In this document: positions 1-7,926 of the stretch, in pieces
Layout: the number at the start of each line of letters is the position of its first letter
Position numbering within the stretch: position 1 is the first letter of the stretch
IMG/VR virus record: IMGVR_UViG_3300025674_000131
Coordinates: 1 to 38,365 of that record
Strand: one strand, 5' to 3'
Source: a virus
Length of the DNA stretch: 38,365 nt
Program-made: the position numbers and the translations under genes
Notes under the pieces: generated by a model
The model's input: the letters and a program-made list of their open reading frames with translations, nothing else
Told to the model about the DNA's origin: nothing
Databases searched by the model: none

Positions 1-2
1 AT

Positions 3-146
3 AGAGGACCTGCAAGCCCTCAAAATAGAACTAGCATGGGGGCAGGTGCACCGTTTTCTAGTGTTCAACAAAGAGGTCCTCAAGCCGGTGGAGTTCAGCA
101 GGCTAGTCAGAGTATAGCAAATGCTAGAAATCCAAGAGGGGCATGA
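3..146 (+). CDS. C-terminal tail of an upstream protein (5' end outside window)
   Basis: An open frame enters from the left edge and ends at the TGA at 144-146. The visible 47 residues are rich in Gln, Gly, Ala, Ser and Arg (for example AGGVQQASQSIANARNPRGA) and look like a flexible, low-complexity C-terminus. The stop overlaps the next start as ATGA, so the two genes are probably translationally coupled. In HK97-type gene orders a portal protein usually lies upstream of the protease, and portal C-termini are often flexible, so a portal is a reasonable guess. No portal-specific sequence is visible, so this is inference from position only. Confidence 0.6.
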   Translation, partial: RGPASPQNRTSMGAGAPFSSVQQRGPQAGGVQQASQSIANARNPRGA

Positions 147-520
147 GAAGGTTAAAGGTAAGTGAAGTGGTGGCGTTTTGTATGGACTTGTTAAAACTTG
201 ACCCTATGGCTAGAAAAATGCGTACTCACATTGATGCTTTTTACAAGGCGTTAGATGAGCAAGATGCAATGGGTGCACGTTCGCACATTAATGAAATTAC
301 AAAGTATGCAGATTATCTGTCTCATGATGTAGAGAATGCAATCAAAAAGCAAGACACTGCTGCTGTAGGAGTTAATGATATCTTTGCAGGTGGCGTACCA
401 GTCATGAAATTCAATTCTGTTGAAAAGGTGCACAAAGCATCTAACAGTGTCCTGCCGGGTACTATTCGTACAAGCAGAATCGGTAGCATCAAGCGACAGT
501 TGAACAACCGTACACTTTGA
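143..520 (+). CDS. Small helical protein of unknown function, pre-capsid region
   Basis: This 125-residue protein is not one I recognise. The first 75 residues are mostly predicted helix with many charged residues (MRRLKVSEVVAFCMDLLKLD, then an EITKYADYL stretch). The C-terminal 50 residues are basic and probably extended (RTSRIGSIKRQLNNRTL). It has no signal peptide or membrane segment. The ATG overlaps the preceding stop as ATGA and has a GAGGGG stretch one base upstream, so coupling with the upstream gene is likely. Its place between the putative portal and the head genes suggests a head-assembly or virion role, but nothing in the sequence proves it. Confidence 0.7.
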   Translation: MRRLKVSEVVAFCMDLLKLDPMARKMRTHIDAFYKALDEQDAMGARSHINEITKYADYLSHDVENAIKKQDTAAVGVNDIFAGGVPVMKFNSVEKVHKASNSVLPGTIRTSRIGSIKRQLNNRTL

Positions 521-530
521 GTTGAGCGTC

Positions 531-890
531 ATGAGTGAGGGAGAGAACACAGCGGAGAAACTGATGGGGGCACTCATCAGTAAGATGGAAAATATGGATA
601 GCGATTTGAGAACACTGAAGCAAGAAAACCTCAATTTGCGAAAAGCAATAGCAGACCCTATGAATATGCTAAGAAAAGCAGGGTTTGTTATGGCTAGAAC
701 AGAAACTCCTACTGGAATCCCACAGGATGATTTCAGACCTATGGGGGACGATATGGTAATCAAAGGCGTAGATATCGATATGCCTAGCACTAATGAGGAA
801 TTCCATCAAATGGAATGGTCAGAAATTCACGCACTGGCAGAATCTGCTAAGAGTGCAGGATCTACTGGCAACAATATGGGAATGGAGTGA
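531..890 (+). CDS. Small coiled-coil protein with the same C-terminal peptide as the protease-scaffold protein
   Basis: The protein has 119 residues from ATG 531; a TTG at 522 in the same frame would add three. Residues 11-41 form a likely coiled coil (SKMENMDSDLRTLKQENLNL). A flexible middle leads to residues 85-105, where PSTNEEFHQMEWSEIHALAE closely resembles the last 23 residues of the protease-scaffold protein (PSTEELANMSWDEVHSLAGS). Because scaffold C-termini often contact the major capsid protein, I infer a capsid-binding or prohead-targeting tail, making this a candidate second scaffold or a cargo protein. It ends in a TGA that overlaps the region driving the next start. Exact function unknown. 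Confidence 0.72.
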   Translation: MSEGENTAEKLMGALISKMENMDSDLRTLKQENLNLRKAIADPMNMLRKAGFVMARTETPTGIPQDDFRPMGDDMVIKGVDIDMPSTNEEFHQMEWSEIHALAESAKSAGSTGNNMGME

Positions 891-891
891 T
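884..891 (+). promoter_or_regulatory. Ribosome binding site GGAGTGAT that decides the start at 896
   Basis: GGAGTGAT lies four bases before ATG 896. A GTG at 887 in the same frame would lie inside this site and has no binding site of its own, so ATG 896 is the better start. The site overlaps the stop of the preceding gene. Confidence 0.55.
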
Positions 892-895
892 TATA

Positions 896-1336
896 ATGAA
901 ACCAAGATTTGAACCTAGAGATGAAGAATTCGTAAACCTTCTGCAGAAGGCTAACGAGTTGGCTGACAAAGTTGAAAAGGCAAAGTCAGAAAGAAGTAGT
1001 CAACCTGAGTATTCTGCTAAGGAAGGCTCTGAGCAGGGTTATGAGTTTAGAACTCAATCCGCTGGTAAAGACAATGTCAAGAACCAATACTTCTCTACTA
1101 ACAACCATTTGATAGAAGTAGAAGATGTCAAAAACAAGGGTGCTACTATGGAGAACAGCGATGTTACAACAAGGGCTTCGCCTTACTATCCTACTGCATT
1201 CAGCACAACAGGTGCACTTGAAAACTTCACAGGTGGCGAAGGTCCAGTTCTAAAATCCGCTGGCGGTAACATACAGAAGTACCAAGACCAGCAAATCAAA
1301 AAGAGCATCGAAGAGTTATCTCGCCGCATAAACTGA
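896..1336 (+). CDS. Hypothetical protein, pre-capsid region
   Basis: This 146-residue protein is not recognised. It opens with a charged helix (residues about 8-34, EFVNLLQKANELADKVEKAK), has a polar Ser/Asn/Gly-rich middle that is probably disordered, and closes with a short amphipathic helix (QQIKKSIEELSRRIN). No transmembrane segment is seen. A VLKSAGG sequence near residue 120 matches the L-K-S pattern seen in several other putative head proteins of this window. The start is chosen from the binding site at 884-891. It sits in the same tight cluster as the preceding small genes, so a structural or assembly role is likely. Confidence 0.68.
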   Translation: MKPRFEPRDEEFVNLLQKANELADKVEKAKSERSSQPEYSAKEGSEQGYEFRTQSAGKDNVKNQYFSTNNHLIEVEDVKNKGATMENSDVTTRASPYYPTAFSTTGALENFTGGEGPVLKSAGGNIQKYQDQQIKKSIEELSRRIN

Positions 1337-1341
1337 GCGGC

Positions 1342-1348
1342 GGGTGAT
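1342..1348 (+). promoter_or_regulatory. GGGTGAT ribosome binding site supporting a TTG start at 1352
   Basis: GGGTGAT lies three bases before TTG 1352. The next in-frame ATG is about 93 codons downstream, inside continuous coding sequence, so the TTG is the likely start. The ATG at 1347 is in another frame and stops after two codons. Confidence 0.55.
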
Positions 1349-1351
1349 GGC

Positions 1352-4300
1352 TTGATTGAGACTCCTTTAGATATTCTCGATATTCGTAGAGAAACTTTTG
1401 CTAAGTCTCTGTTTGATGGCATTGGTTTTTCAGAGGCAGCATCTGAGTATCTTGAAGCACATCATCTTGTAACAAAGGCTGACCTTTATTATCAGCCACC
1501 TGTTTTTGAATCTTGGTTGCTTGATATTGCGAAGCAAGAAAATCCTGACTCTGTTACTGGGGGTGTCTTCGTTGGTGGTCAATTGTCTGCTGAATCGGGA
1601 GGACTGGGTAATCCAAATGTGTTTGAAGAAGACATGTATCAAGGTCAGTTACAATATCTTCCTGAGTTTGCAAGGACCATGGATATTCAAGGACCTGTGC
1701 AAGAAAACCCTCACCTGCAACATATGTTTGAAGAAGTTGAGCATACGTTTCACAATGGTGAAACAAAGAAAGTCCCCAAGTACATTGCCCACAATTTCAA
1801 CTATTATGCTCCTAGTGATGCTTACGGTGGCTTATCTCCAGCAGATTATAACAATAGGCGATTACAAAACAAATACAATTGGGGTGTAGAAAATCCTACT
1901 CAAAAAACTGTATTTACTGAGGGCATATTTGACAACTTCCCAATAGATCGCCACGAGCCTACGATAAAACACCATGAAGATAACCCTCATCCTAACGACG
2001 AAAATGTAAGGCACATGTTGGAAAATAGATATTTGGATGGGGATGTTCCATCATTGAAAGATGTTTTATTCGGAACTGCCCATTTACCAGCGTACAAAAG
2101 AAAAATGTTGTATGACAGAATTTTGGAACTAGGTGGTATAGACCAAGGTGCAGAATCCGATAGAGACCATAACGGATCTTATGGTGCACAAGGCATGCCA
2201 TTCGGCAGGATGATAACCAACCTGTACAAAAGAGCATTACCTCTGTTTAGAAAATTGATATCTCCTGATGAAATAGGTGCAGATAATCAACATGGTGTTT
2301 TAGAAAATATGCCTGAAGATTACAGAACAGCACCTGATGCTGTGTTCAAATCACTTCGTCCCGATGAGTTAGAAAGATTTCACATGAGTGTACTCAGTGG
2401 TTTAGGTATATTTGATGACAACGCTGGACTTATAGATGGCCTTACTAAGTACGCAATGGAACTGTACCCTCAAGATGATGAAGCCACTGCTAGAAGAAAG
2501 GCACTGCTTCAGTTTAGTCGCAATTACGATTTACCTGAATACAGTTCAAAAGATAAGAAGTTCACTGTCAAAAAAATAGGTCACAACAATTTGTCAAGAG
2601 GTAGGTGGCACGAATCTGTATCTAAAGAAAATCTAACATACAACGGTCTTTTGGCTGGTTTACACTATGATGAAGACGGAGGAGAACTCTACCCCTATCT
2701 TAACAAAGACAACCCTTCGGGTTTGAAATATGACCCTGCTTATGAGATAAACCCTATTACTATTAAGCAGATATTAGCGGGTATAGAGAAGACAAACCAA
2801 AGTATGTACACTGGTGCTAACTTAAGAAGAAACTCTGCTGGATTATTGCACCCTTATGTGCATCGTGATGAGATGCAGCCTTGGATGAATAATGACCCAA
2901 GAAGCCTAACTCATTTTTGGACTCAGATGCATCATGGTATAGCAGGTCATGGATTAGAGCCTAACAACGCAGCGTTAGTTATGGCGCACATATTTCAACA
3001 TGGTGACGATAATTTGCTATTCGACATGAACCATCCTGAAGATGAAGACAACTTCATACACCCAAAGGGACCTGCTAAGAAAGACAGTGATAATGCAAAG
3101 TCAATAGGTGGTGCTCATAAGGCTCTAGGGTTTATGGGTCAACAGCAACAACATATTGTTGTAAGACCATACTTCGATGTGCAAGAAGTCCTTCAACATA
3201 AGAAATCATTTGATAGAGGTGAAGAGGGAACTACGAACTTTATTCCACATCCAAACATAAAGGGTTACAAACGTGTACCGGTCAATCAATCTACAAGGTC
3301 TCTTAGTTACGGTTACTATCAAGGTATGCCTAGATTTATGCAAATGCGAGTTGAAGCGGCTGATAAAGTTGGAAGTGAGAGCATACCCTCTTTTGCACTG
3401 TCAGTAGGTACCCCTGCTTTAACCGGTATCACAAGGGCAGGCCAAGAAATAAAGAAACACCCTACTATGTTTTCAAGAAACCCGGAGGCAGATGCAAATA
3501 GATTCAAGGCACATCAGGTTAATCTAAAGGCACCGGCAGGACAAGTAGACAAGAAACACATAGACATACTTCGCAATCGAGGTAAGTTTGGTAATACAAT
3601 AGATGGTACTCGTATACACTCTAATACTAACATCAAGCATGTAGGTGAAATAGAACATCACGACAGAAACATTTGGTTAAAGAATAAGAGAGGCATGTCG
3701 ACTGGTGTAATCACTGGAGAAAAACATTCTCCTTTGTTTCCACAGGCTACCCATACTGTTGACTTTGACGATGAGTTGATGAATCACTATGGGGATAAGT
3801 TAGTCACAGATATACTTAGGCGAGATCAAGATGACAACACACCTGCGAAAGGCAAGGTAAGTAACTACACTGCCACTTTAAGCAAATTAGAGCAGTATTT
3901 TAACGAAAATAGAGAGAGACTAAAGGCTCACAGAGATGAAAAGGAAAGTATAGAGTGGCAACTTGACAAAAGGCAAAACCCACAACATGTTAGAAACTTT
4001 GAGCAAAGAGCAGCGTTAGAACAAAGACTCACTGAACTTGAGCCATTGCTCGCAGAAGAAAGGAAAAAAAGAAGCGAACACAAAAAGACACTTAAATGGC
4101 TTGATAGTAATCCTCGACATGACATAAATGAATTGTTTGAGATGATAAATAATCGAATAGACGGTGCTTCGGGTTTAGAAGGTCTTCGTTTAGAACAAGA
4201 ACGTGGAAGATATGAGCGTGGTAGACGTGGAGGCTTCAGTTATAATAAAGGCCGAGAAGGCAACAAGCAGGCTGTTAAGCAAGCAGACTTTGAAGCGATA

Positions 4301-6388
4301 ACAAACATAGCAGAAGATGAAAGAAATAAGTGGATTGATTCACAGGGGCTATCATTCGGAGACCCAAATAACATTCCTTTGTATCTAGGTAATCTTAGTA
4401 TTTTTATTAGGGCTATGGAAAGAAGACTGCACTCTGAAGATACTGGTGGAAAGTACAAAACTCTGCAGAATCATTATGACCATAACACCGATAGAGGCTG
4501 GACTGAGTTAACACCAATCACACCCAAAGGTAATATCGACGGGAAAGGCACATTCAATTATTTTGGGCACCACGGCTCTAACGGTTCTAACATTGGTTTG
4601 GTTTCAAATATCAAACCCGTTTACAATTCTCGCAATGAACTAGTTCGCTTTGAAGAAGTCGAGCCTTACTATTATGTGGGTAGAACCTTAACAAGACCTA
4701 TGTATAAGCAAGTAGGCCATGAGTATGAGGCGATGTGGGGCGGACACATGGATAGAGGAGAGGAATATGGTGAAGAATTTGGAATTGAAGGAGGCTACAG
4801 GAAGATGGTAAGAAAGCAAGAAGACGCTACATTGTTGCTTGCGTCACTCTCTAATCCTGACATTATGCTCAAGAAAGATGGTGAATATCCAATCCTTCAA
4901 CCGATGCATCGCATATTCAAGTTAGAGGACTTAGAACATCTGCGTGGATTTAGCGGAGACTGGATTGTATCTGCTATGCCTGAAGGTCCGAGAGCATTCG
5001 TAGAGAAGAAGGATGACAAAATTACAGTCAGGGGCGATTTCGATCTTGATGATGACACCAAGAAAAACTTCTCCAAGATAACCAAGAAGGACTTTATTGT
5101 AGACGTTGTCCTTGCAGACAAGGAGTATAATGTCATAGATATTGTTGATTATGATGGCAGCGATGTACATGATATGCCTTTGCAAGAGCGTATCAAGATT
5201 CTAAGAGGCACTATGGAAAGCACAGAAAACGTGTTGATGCCAGCGGCACACAATCTCAGGTTGACAGACGATGTTGGCTTAGAGGCAATCGTCAAAGATT
5301 TGATGAAAGAGCACAAGCGTTTGGTTTTGAGAGATGCCAATTCCACTTACATGAAAGGTGAAAGTAGACATCCAAAGTGGGTTCTGTATGATGAAGGACA
5401 AGATGTTAATTTAATGGTATTGGACAGAAAGGGTACATCATCTTACACATATCGATTAGGTACTGGCCCTATTACTCATGAAGACTCTCTAGGAGATCGT
5501 GCTGCAGAATATGAAGGTGATACTTACATGGATGTAGGTACATCATTCCAATCCAAAGATAAGTATGAGGTTGGAGATATAGTGACAGTAAATGTCGACA
5601 GTGTCTCTGTAACTGAAAATGTCGAAGGTGCTGACATCTATACAGTGAACAGTAATGAAATCAAAGGCGAAGCAGAAGGAGAAGGAGTTTCTAGTGTAGA
5701 AACACTTTCAATGTTTACAAAGTCCGAACCTATGATGTGGCCTCATGAAATAGATAGAGATGGGGACAGAATTGTAATCAAGATGGCAGCAGGTGACGTT
5801 AGTTACCGTGCTGCTTCAATCGATGGTGAATGGTTTATGTTCAATCCAAAGGCTGACAATGGTTGGCTGATTAGACTATCAGAAAGCCAAAGGCCATTTT
5901 GGTCTCCGGTAGCAGGGGTTATGCTCAAAGCAGATTTATCTCTATTAGATGAAGAGTCGAAAGCAGAAGTCCATGAATCTAAAAACGATGGCAAACCTTT
6001 GATACCTCCAAAGAAAGTTGCTAACACTAACTTTTGGGAAAGTGAAGTAGACGATGCAATAGAGCACAGAAAGAAAGTCAAGAGGCTATTAGCAAAGAGT
6101 TTAGCCTTAGCATCTTCGATGTTGAAGTCAGGGGTTGGTGCTGTAGGAGATTCTAGTACAGGTGCTATGGGTCTCGGTATAGATTATGCTACACCTATAG
6201 AATCACCAAGCGGTCCTACAAGTATAGTAGGTTCTAGTACTCTGCCTGACCATGACGCTAGAGATGTCGAGCGTGATAACAAGCGTCGTGCTGAAGATAA
6301 GAAAATGGGTTACATAGAGCCTGATGGCGAGGATGAAGGTGGCCTTTTGTCTATAGATAAGGACAAGGCGACCTTCGTATCTTATTAA
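1352..6388 (+). CDS. Very large head-region protein with a degenerate ATP-dependent DNA ligase-like domain
   Basis: The protein has 1678 residues. Residues 1 to about 830 are His/Asp/Asn-rich and unrecognised. About 850-930 is a charged coiled coil (LEQYFNENRERLKAHRDEKE). Residues about 1185-1345 follow the order of the nucleotidyltransferase core of ATP-dependent DNA ligases: AMPEGPR at 1208-1214 in place of KxDGxR, DIVDYDGSDVHDMPLQERIK (1263-1282) resembling the ligase YDLLYLDGxDLxxLPLxER stretch, KRLVLRD at 1322-1328 in place of EGLVxKD, and SRHPKW before 1344 in place of motif V. About 1370-1450 resembles the following OB-fold (KYEVGDIVTVNVDSV, then SSVETLSM). The lysine nucleophile is Met1209 and the other motif lysines and glutamate are changed, so it should not catalyse ligation. 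The C-terminus is helical, then Gly/Ser-rich and acidic. Its location beside the protease suggests a virion or packaging role; a DNA- or nucleotide-binding structural domain is inferred. Confidence 0.75.
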   Translation: MIETPLDILDIRRETFAKSLFDGIGFSEAASEYLEAHHLVTKADLYYQPPVFESWLLDIAKQENPDSVTGGVFVGGQLSAESGGLGNPNVFEEDMYQGQLQYLPEFARTMDIQGPVQENPHLQHMFEEVEHTFHNGETKKVPKYIAHNFNYYAPSDAYGGLSPADYNNRRLQNKYNWGVENPTQKTVFTEGIFDNFPIDRHEPTIKHHEDNPHPNDENVRHMLENRYLDGDVPSLKDVLFGTAHLPAYKRKMLYDRILELGGIDQGAESDRDHNGSYGAQGMPFGRMITNLYKRALPLFRKLISPDEIGADNQHGVLENMPEDYRTAPDAVFKSLRPDELERFHMSVLSGLGIFDDNAGLIDGLTKYAMELYPQDDEATARRKALLQFSRNYDLPEYSSKDKKFTVKKIGHNNLSRGRWHESVSKENLTYNGLLAGLHYDEDGGELYPYLNKDNPSGLKYDPAYEINPITIKQILAGIEKTNQSMYTGANLRRNSAGLLHPYVHRDEMQPWMNNDPRSLTHFWTQMHHGIAGHGLEPNNAALVMAHIFQHGDDNLLFDMNHPEDEDNFIHPKGPAKKDSDNAKSIGGAHKALGFMGQQQQHIVVRPYFDVQEVLQHKKSFDRGEEGTTNFIPHPNIKGYKRVPVNQSTRSLSYGYYQGMPRFMQMRVEAADKVGSESIPSFALSVGTPALTGITRAGQEIKKHPTMFSRNPEADANRFKAHQVNLKAPAGQVDKKHIDILRNRGKFGNTIDGTRIHSNTNIKHVGEIEHHDRNIWLKNKRGMSTGVITGEKHSPLFPQATHTVDFDDELMNHYGDKLVTDILRRDQDDNTPAKGKVSNYTATLSKLEQYFNENRERLKAHRDEKESIEWQLDKRQNPQHVRNFEQRAALEQRLTELEPLLAEERKKRSEHKKTLKWLDSNPRHDINELFEMINNRIDGASGLEGLRLEQERGRYERGRRGGFSYNKGREGNKQAVKQADFEAITNIAEDERNKWIDSQGLSFGDPNNIPLYLGNLSIFIRAMERRLHSEDTGGKYKTLQNHYDHNTDRGWTELTPITPKGNIDGKGTFNYFGHHGSNGSNIGLVSNIKPVYNSRNELVRFEEVEPYYYVGRTLTRPMYKQVGHEYEAMWGGHMDRGEEYGEEFGIEGGYRKMVRKQEDATLLLASLSNPDIMLKKDGEYPILQPMHRIFKLEDLEHLRGFSGDWIVSAMPEGPRAFVEKKDDKITVRGDFDLDDDTKKNFSKITKKDFIVDVVLADKEYNVIDIVDYDGSDVHDMPLQERIKILRGTMESTENVLMPAAHNLRLTDDVGLEAIVKDLMKEHKRLVLRDANSTYMKGESRHPKWVLYDEGQDVNLMVLDRKGTSSYTYRLGTGPITHEDSLGDRAAEYEGDTYMDVGTSFQSKDKYEVGDIVTVNVDSVSVTENVEGADIYTVNSNEIKGEAEGEGVSSVETLSMFTKSEPMMWPHEIDRDGDRIVIKMAAGDVSYRAASIDGEWFMFNPKADNGWLIRLSESQRPFWSPVAGVMLKADLSLLDEESKAEVHESKNDGKPLIPPKKVANTNFWESEVDDAIEHRKKVKRLLAKSLALASSMLKSGVGAVGDSSTGAMGLGIDYATPIESPSGPTSIVGSSTLPDHDARDVERDNKRRAEDKKMGYIEPDGEDEGGLLSIDKDKATFVSY

Positions 6389-6391
6389 ATA
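6382..6391 (+). promoter_or_regulatory. Possible archaeal TATA box upstream of the capsid module
   Basis: TTATTAAATA is centred about 28 bases before ATG 6415. An archaeal TATA box sits about 26-27 bases before transcription starts, so transcription could begin almost at the ATG. The gene lacks a clear ribosome binding site, which fits a near-leaderless transcript. A single AT-rich match at the end of a coding region can arise by chance, and no clear purine-rich BRE is seen. Confidence 0.25.
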
Positions 6392-6414
6392 GTATGAGCG
6401 TAGTATCTTAGGGC

Positions 6415-7911
6415 ATGGCAAATGCTGCGGCACTCAGGGCTTCTACCCCCGTGCACTCATCTAGCATTTCCCTTCTAAAGTCTTCAAACGACTTGATTAT
6501 TGCTGGCTACGCATCCGTAGAGATGGTAGACAAGCAGGGTGACCTGATTACCCGTGGAGCACTTAGAGATGCCTTTGGTAAGTTCATGAAGGCAGACGGT
6601 TTCCGCAATGTACAACTCGCACACTCCAACATACAAGTTGGAAGTGTTATACCATCTTATACAGACTCAGATGGTAGACTATGGAAGTCCGGTGTCGATG
6701 ACGCTGGGATGTTCGTTGTCATCAAACTTAGAGATGACATTGAGAAGGCTCGTGAAGTAGCCAATGAGATTCGCAAGGGTAACCTAACTGGGTTCAGCAT
6801 TGGAGGACAGGCGTTCAAGCGCATTAATAAGTCCGATGCAAAGCATGGAAACTATACTGAGATTTCCAAGTTAGAACTACATGAAGTTACTATTTGTGAG
6901 AAGGGGATTAACCCCGAAGCATCCTTTAGAATTCTGAAGGAGGACACTACTATGACAAACGAAGTAGACGCATTGGGTGAATTGGCATCCGTAATCGATC
7001 GTTTATCTAAGCAGTTGGATGACATGGACAAAGAAGATGAACAAAAGGGTATGATGGATAAGAAACCTGATTACATCGATATCGACGACGACGAAGATAG
7101 AGAAGAAACCATGGAAGAAGCATCTGAAGACCGTGACGAAGACGATGATGACGATAGGGATATAGATAGACCAAGGAAACCTGAAGACCTAAAATTAGCC
7201 GAGGACGACAAAATGGCAGACAAAGACGATAAGAAAGACGAAGAAAAGAAAGACAAAATGTACAAGGATGACATGGAAAAGTCAGAGTACAGCGATGTCA
7301 TTACTAGTGAATACCTAGACTGGATGGAGAACACTTTGAAGTCCGCTGGTGTAGACACTGGTGCTGCTCGTGCACACTTTGACGGTATTAACAAGGCTAA
7401 CCTTGGTAGTACCCCTGAGCAAATTGGCGATGGAGCAGACTACTTTGCAGGTCAAGTAAAAGGCCGTGCAACAGAAAATGGCTCACCATCAACAAATGCA
7501 ATTTCCCGTGCAGGACTAGGTGGAGGCGGCGAAGTCGCTAAGTCTTACCTAAGCCCTGACAATGTTTCCCCATCTGAGATTGAAGAAGCATATGAGGTCT
7601 TTAAGGCAGCAGCACTAGAGCAACAGTTCAAGAACAACTTGAACGATGTGTTCTCAGAGCGTTTGCAGAAAGAACTAACATCAGAAGCACAGACTCGTGC
7701 AGCAGCAGAGTTTGACGCTCGTGGCCCTCTCGCAACTATCGAGAAAGCAATTTCACAACTAAGTGAAAGAATCGATAACATCGGTTCTTCAACAACTGCG
7801 GAAATCCGCAAATCAACAAACCACTCCACAGTAGAAATACCATCTACAGAGGAACTAGCAAACATGTCGTGGGACGAAGTACACAGTCTCGCAGGAAGTG
7901 TTTGGAACTAA
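6415..7911 (+). CDS. HK97-family prohead maturation protease fused to a scaffold-like region
   Basis: The protein has 498 residues. Residues about 25-175 match the HK97/XkdF-type prohead serine protease: GYASVEMVDKQGDLITRGAL near the start, His70 in QLAHSNIQVG, Ser128 in GNLTGFSIGG, and ELHEVTICEKGINPEA (154-169) as the final conserved strand. His70 and Ser128 are the expected catalytic pair. After residue 175 comes a very acidic segment (about 200-290, runs of D/E/K), then a helical region with a coiled coil around 425-455, ending in PSTEELANMSWDEVHSLAGS near 476-495. The capsid protein downstream has only a short N-terminal arm, so this C-terminal half probably supplies the scaffold function, cleaved out by the protease during maturation. 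The C-terminal peptide recurs in the protein encoded at 531-890. Spacing to the capsid gene is 15 bases. Confidence 0.88.
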   Translation: MANAAALRASTPVHSSSISLLKSSNDLIIAGYASVEMVDKQGDLITRGALRDAFGKFMKADGFRNVQLAHSNIQVGSVIPSYTDSDGRLWKSGVDDAGMFVVIKLRDDIEKAREVANEIRKGNLTGFSIGGQAFKRINKSDAKHGNYTEISKLELHEVTICEKGINPEASFRILKEDTTMTNEVDALGELASVIDRLSKQLDDMDKEDEQKGMMDKKPDYIDIDDDEDREETMEEASEDRDEDDDDDRDIDRPRKPEDLKLAEDDKMADKDDKKDEEKKDKMYKDDMEKSEYSDVITSEYLDWMENTLKSAGVDTGAARAHFDGINKANLGSTPEQIGDGADYFAGQVKGRATENGSPSTNAISRAGLGGGGEVAKSYLSPDNVSPSEIEEAYEVFKAAALEQQFKNNLNDVFSERLQKELTSEAQTRAAAEFDARGPLATIEKAISQLSERIDNIGSSTTAEIRKSTNHSTVEIPSTEELANMSWDEVHSLAGSVWN

Positions 7912-7926
7912 ATGGAGGAATGATTA

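Noticed and set aside
887-895. GTG 887 as start of the 896-1336 gene
   Set aside because: The GGAGTGAT site is positioned for ATG 896 and overlaps the GTG itself.
1506-1889. Alternative + frame of 127 codons inside the 1678-aa gene
   Set aside because: It is embedded in a longer frame that carries the recognised domains; its Cys- and Leu-rich sequence is typical of an off-frame shadow.
4895-5400. An active DNA ligase
   Set aside because: The nucleophilic lysine of KxDG is Met and the other catalytic motif lysines and glutamate are replaced. Only the fold-level resemblance remains.
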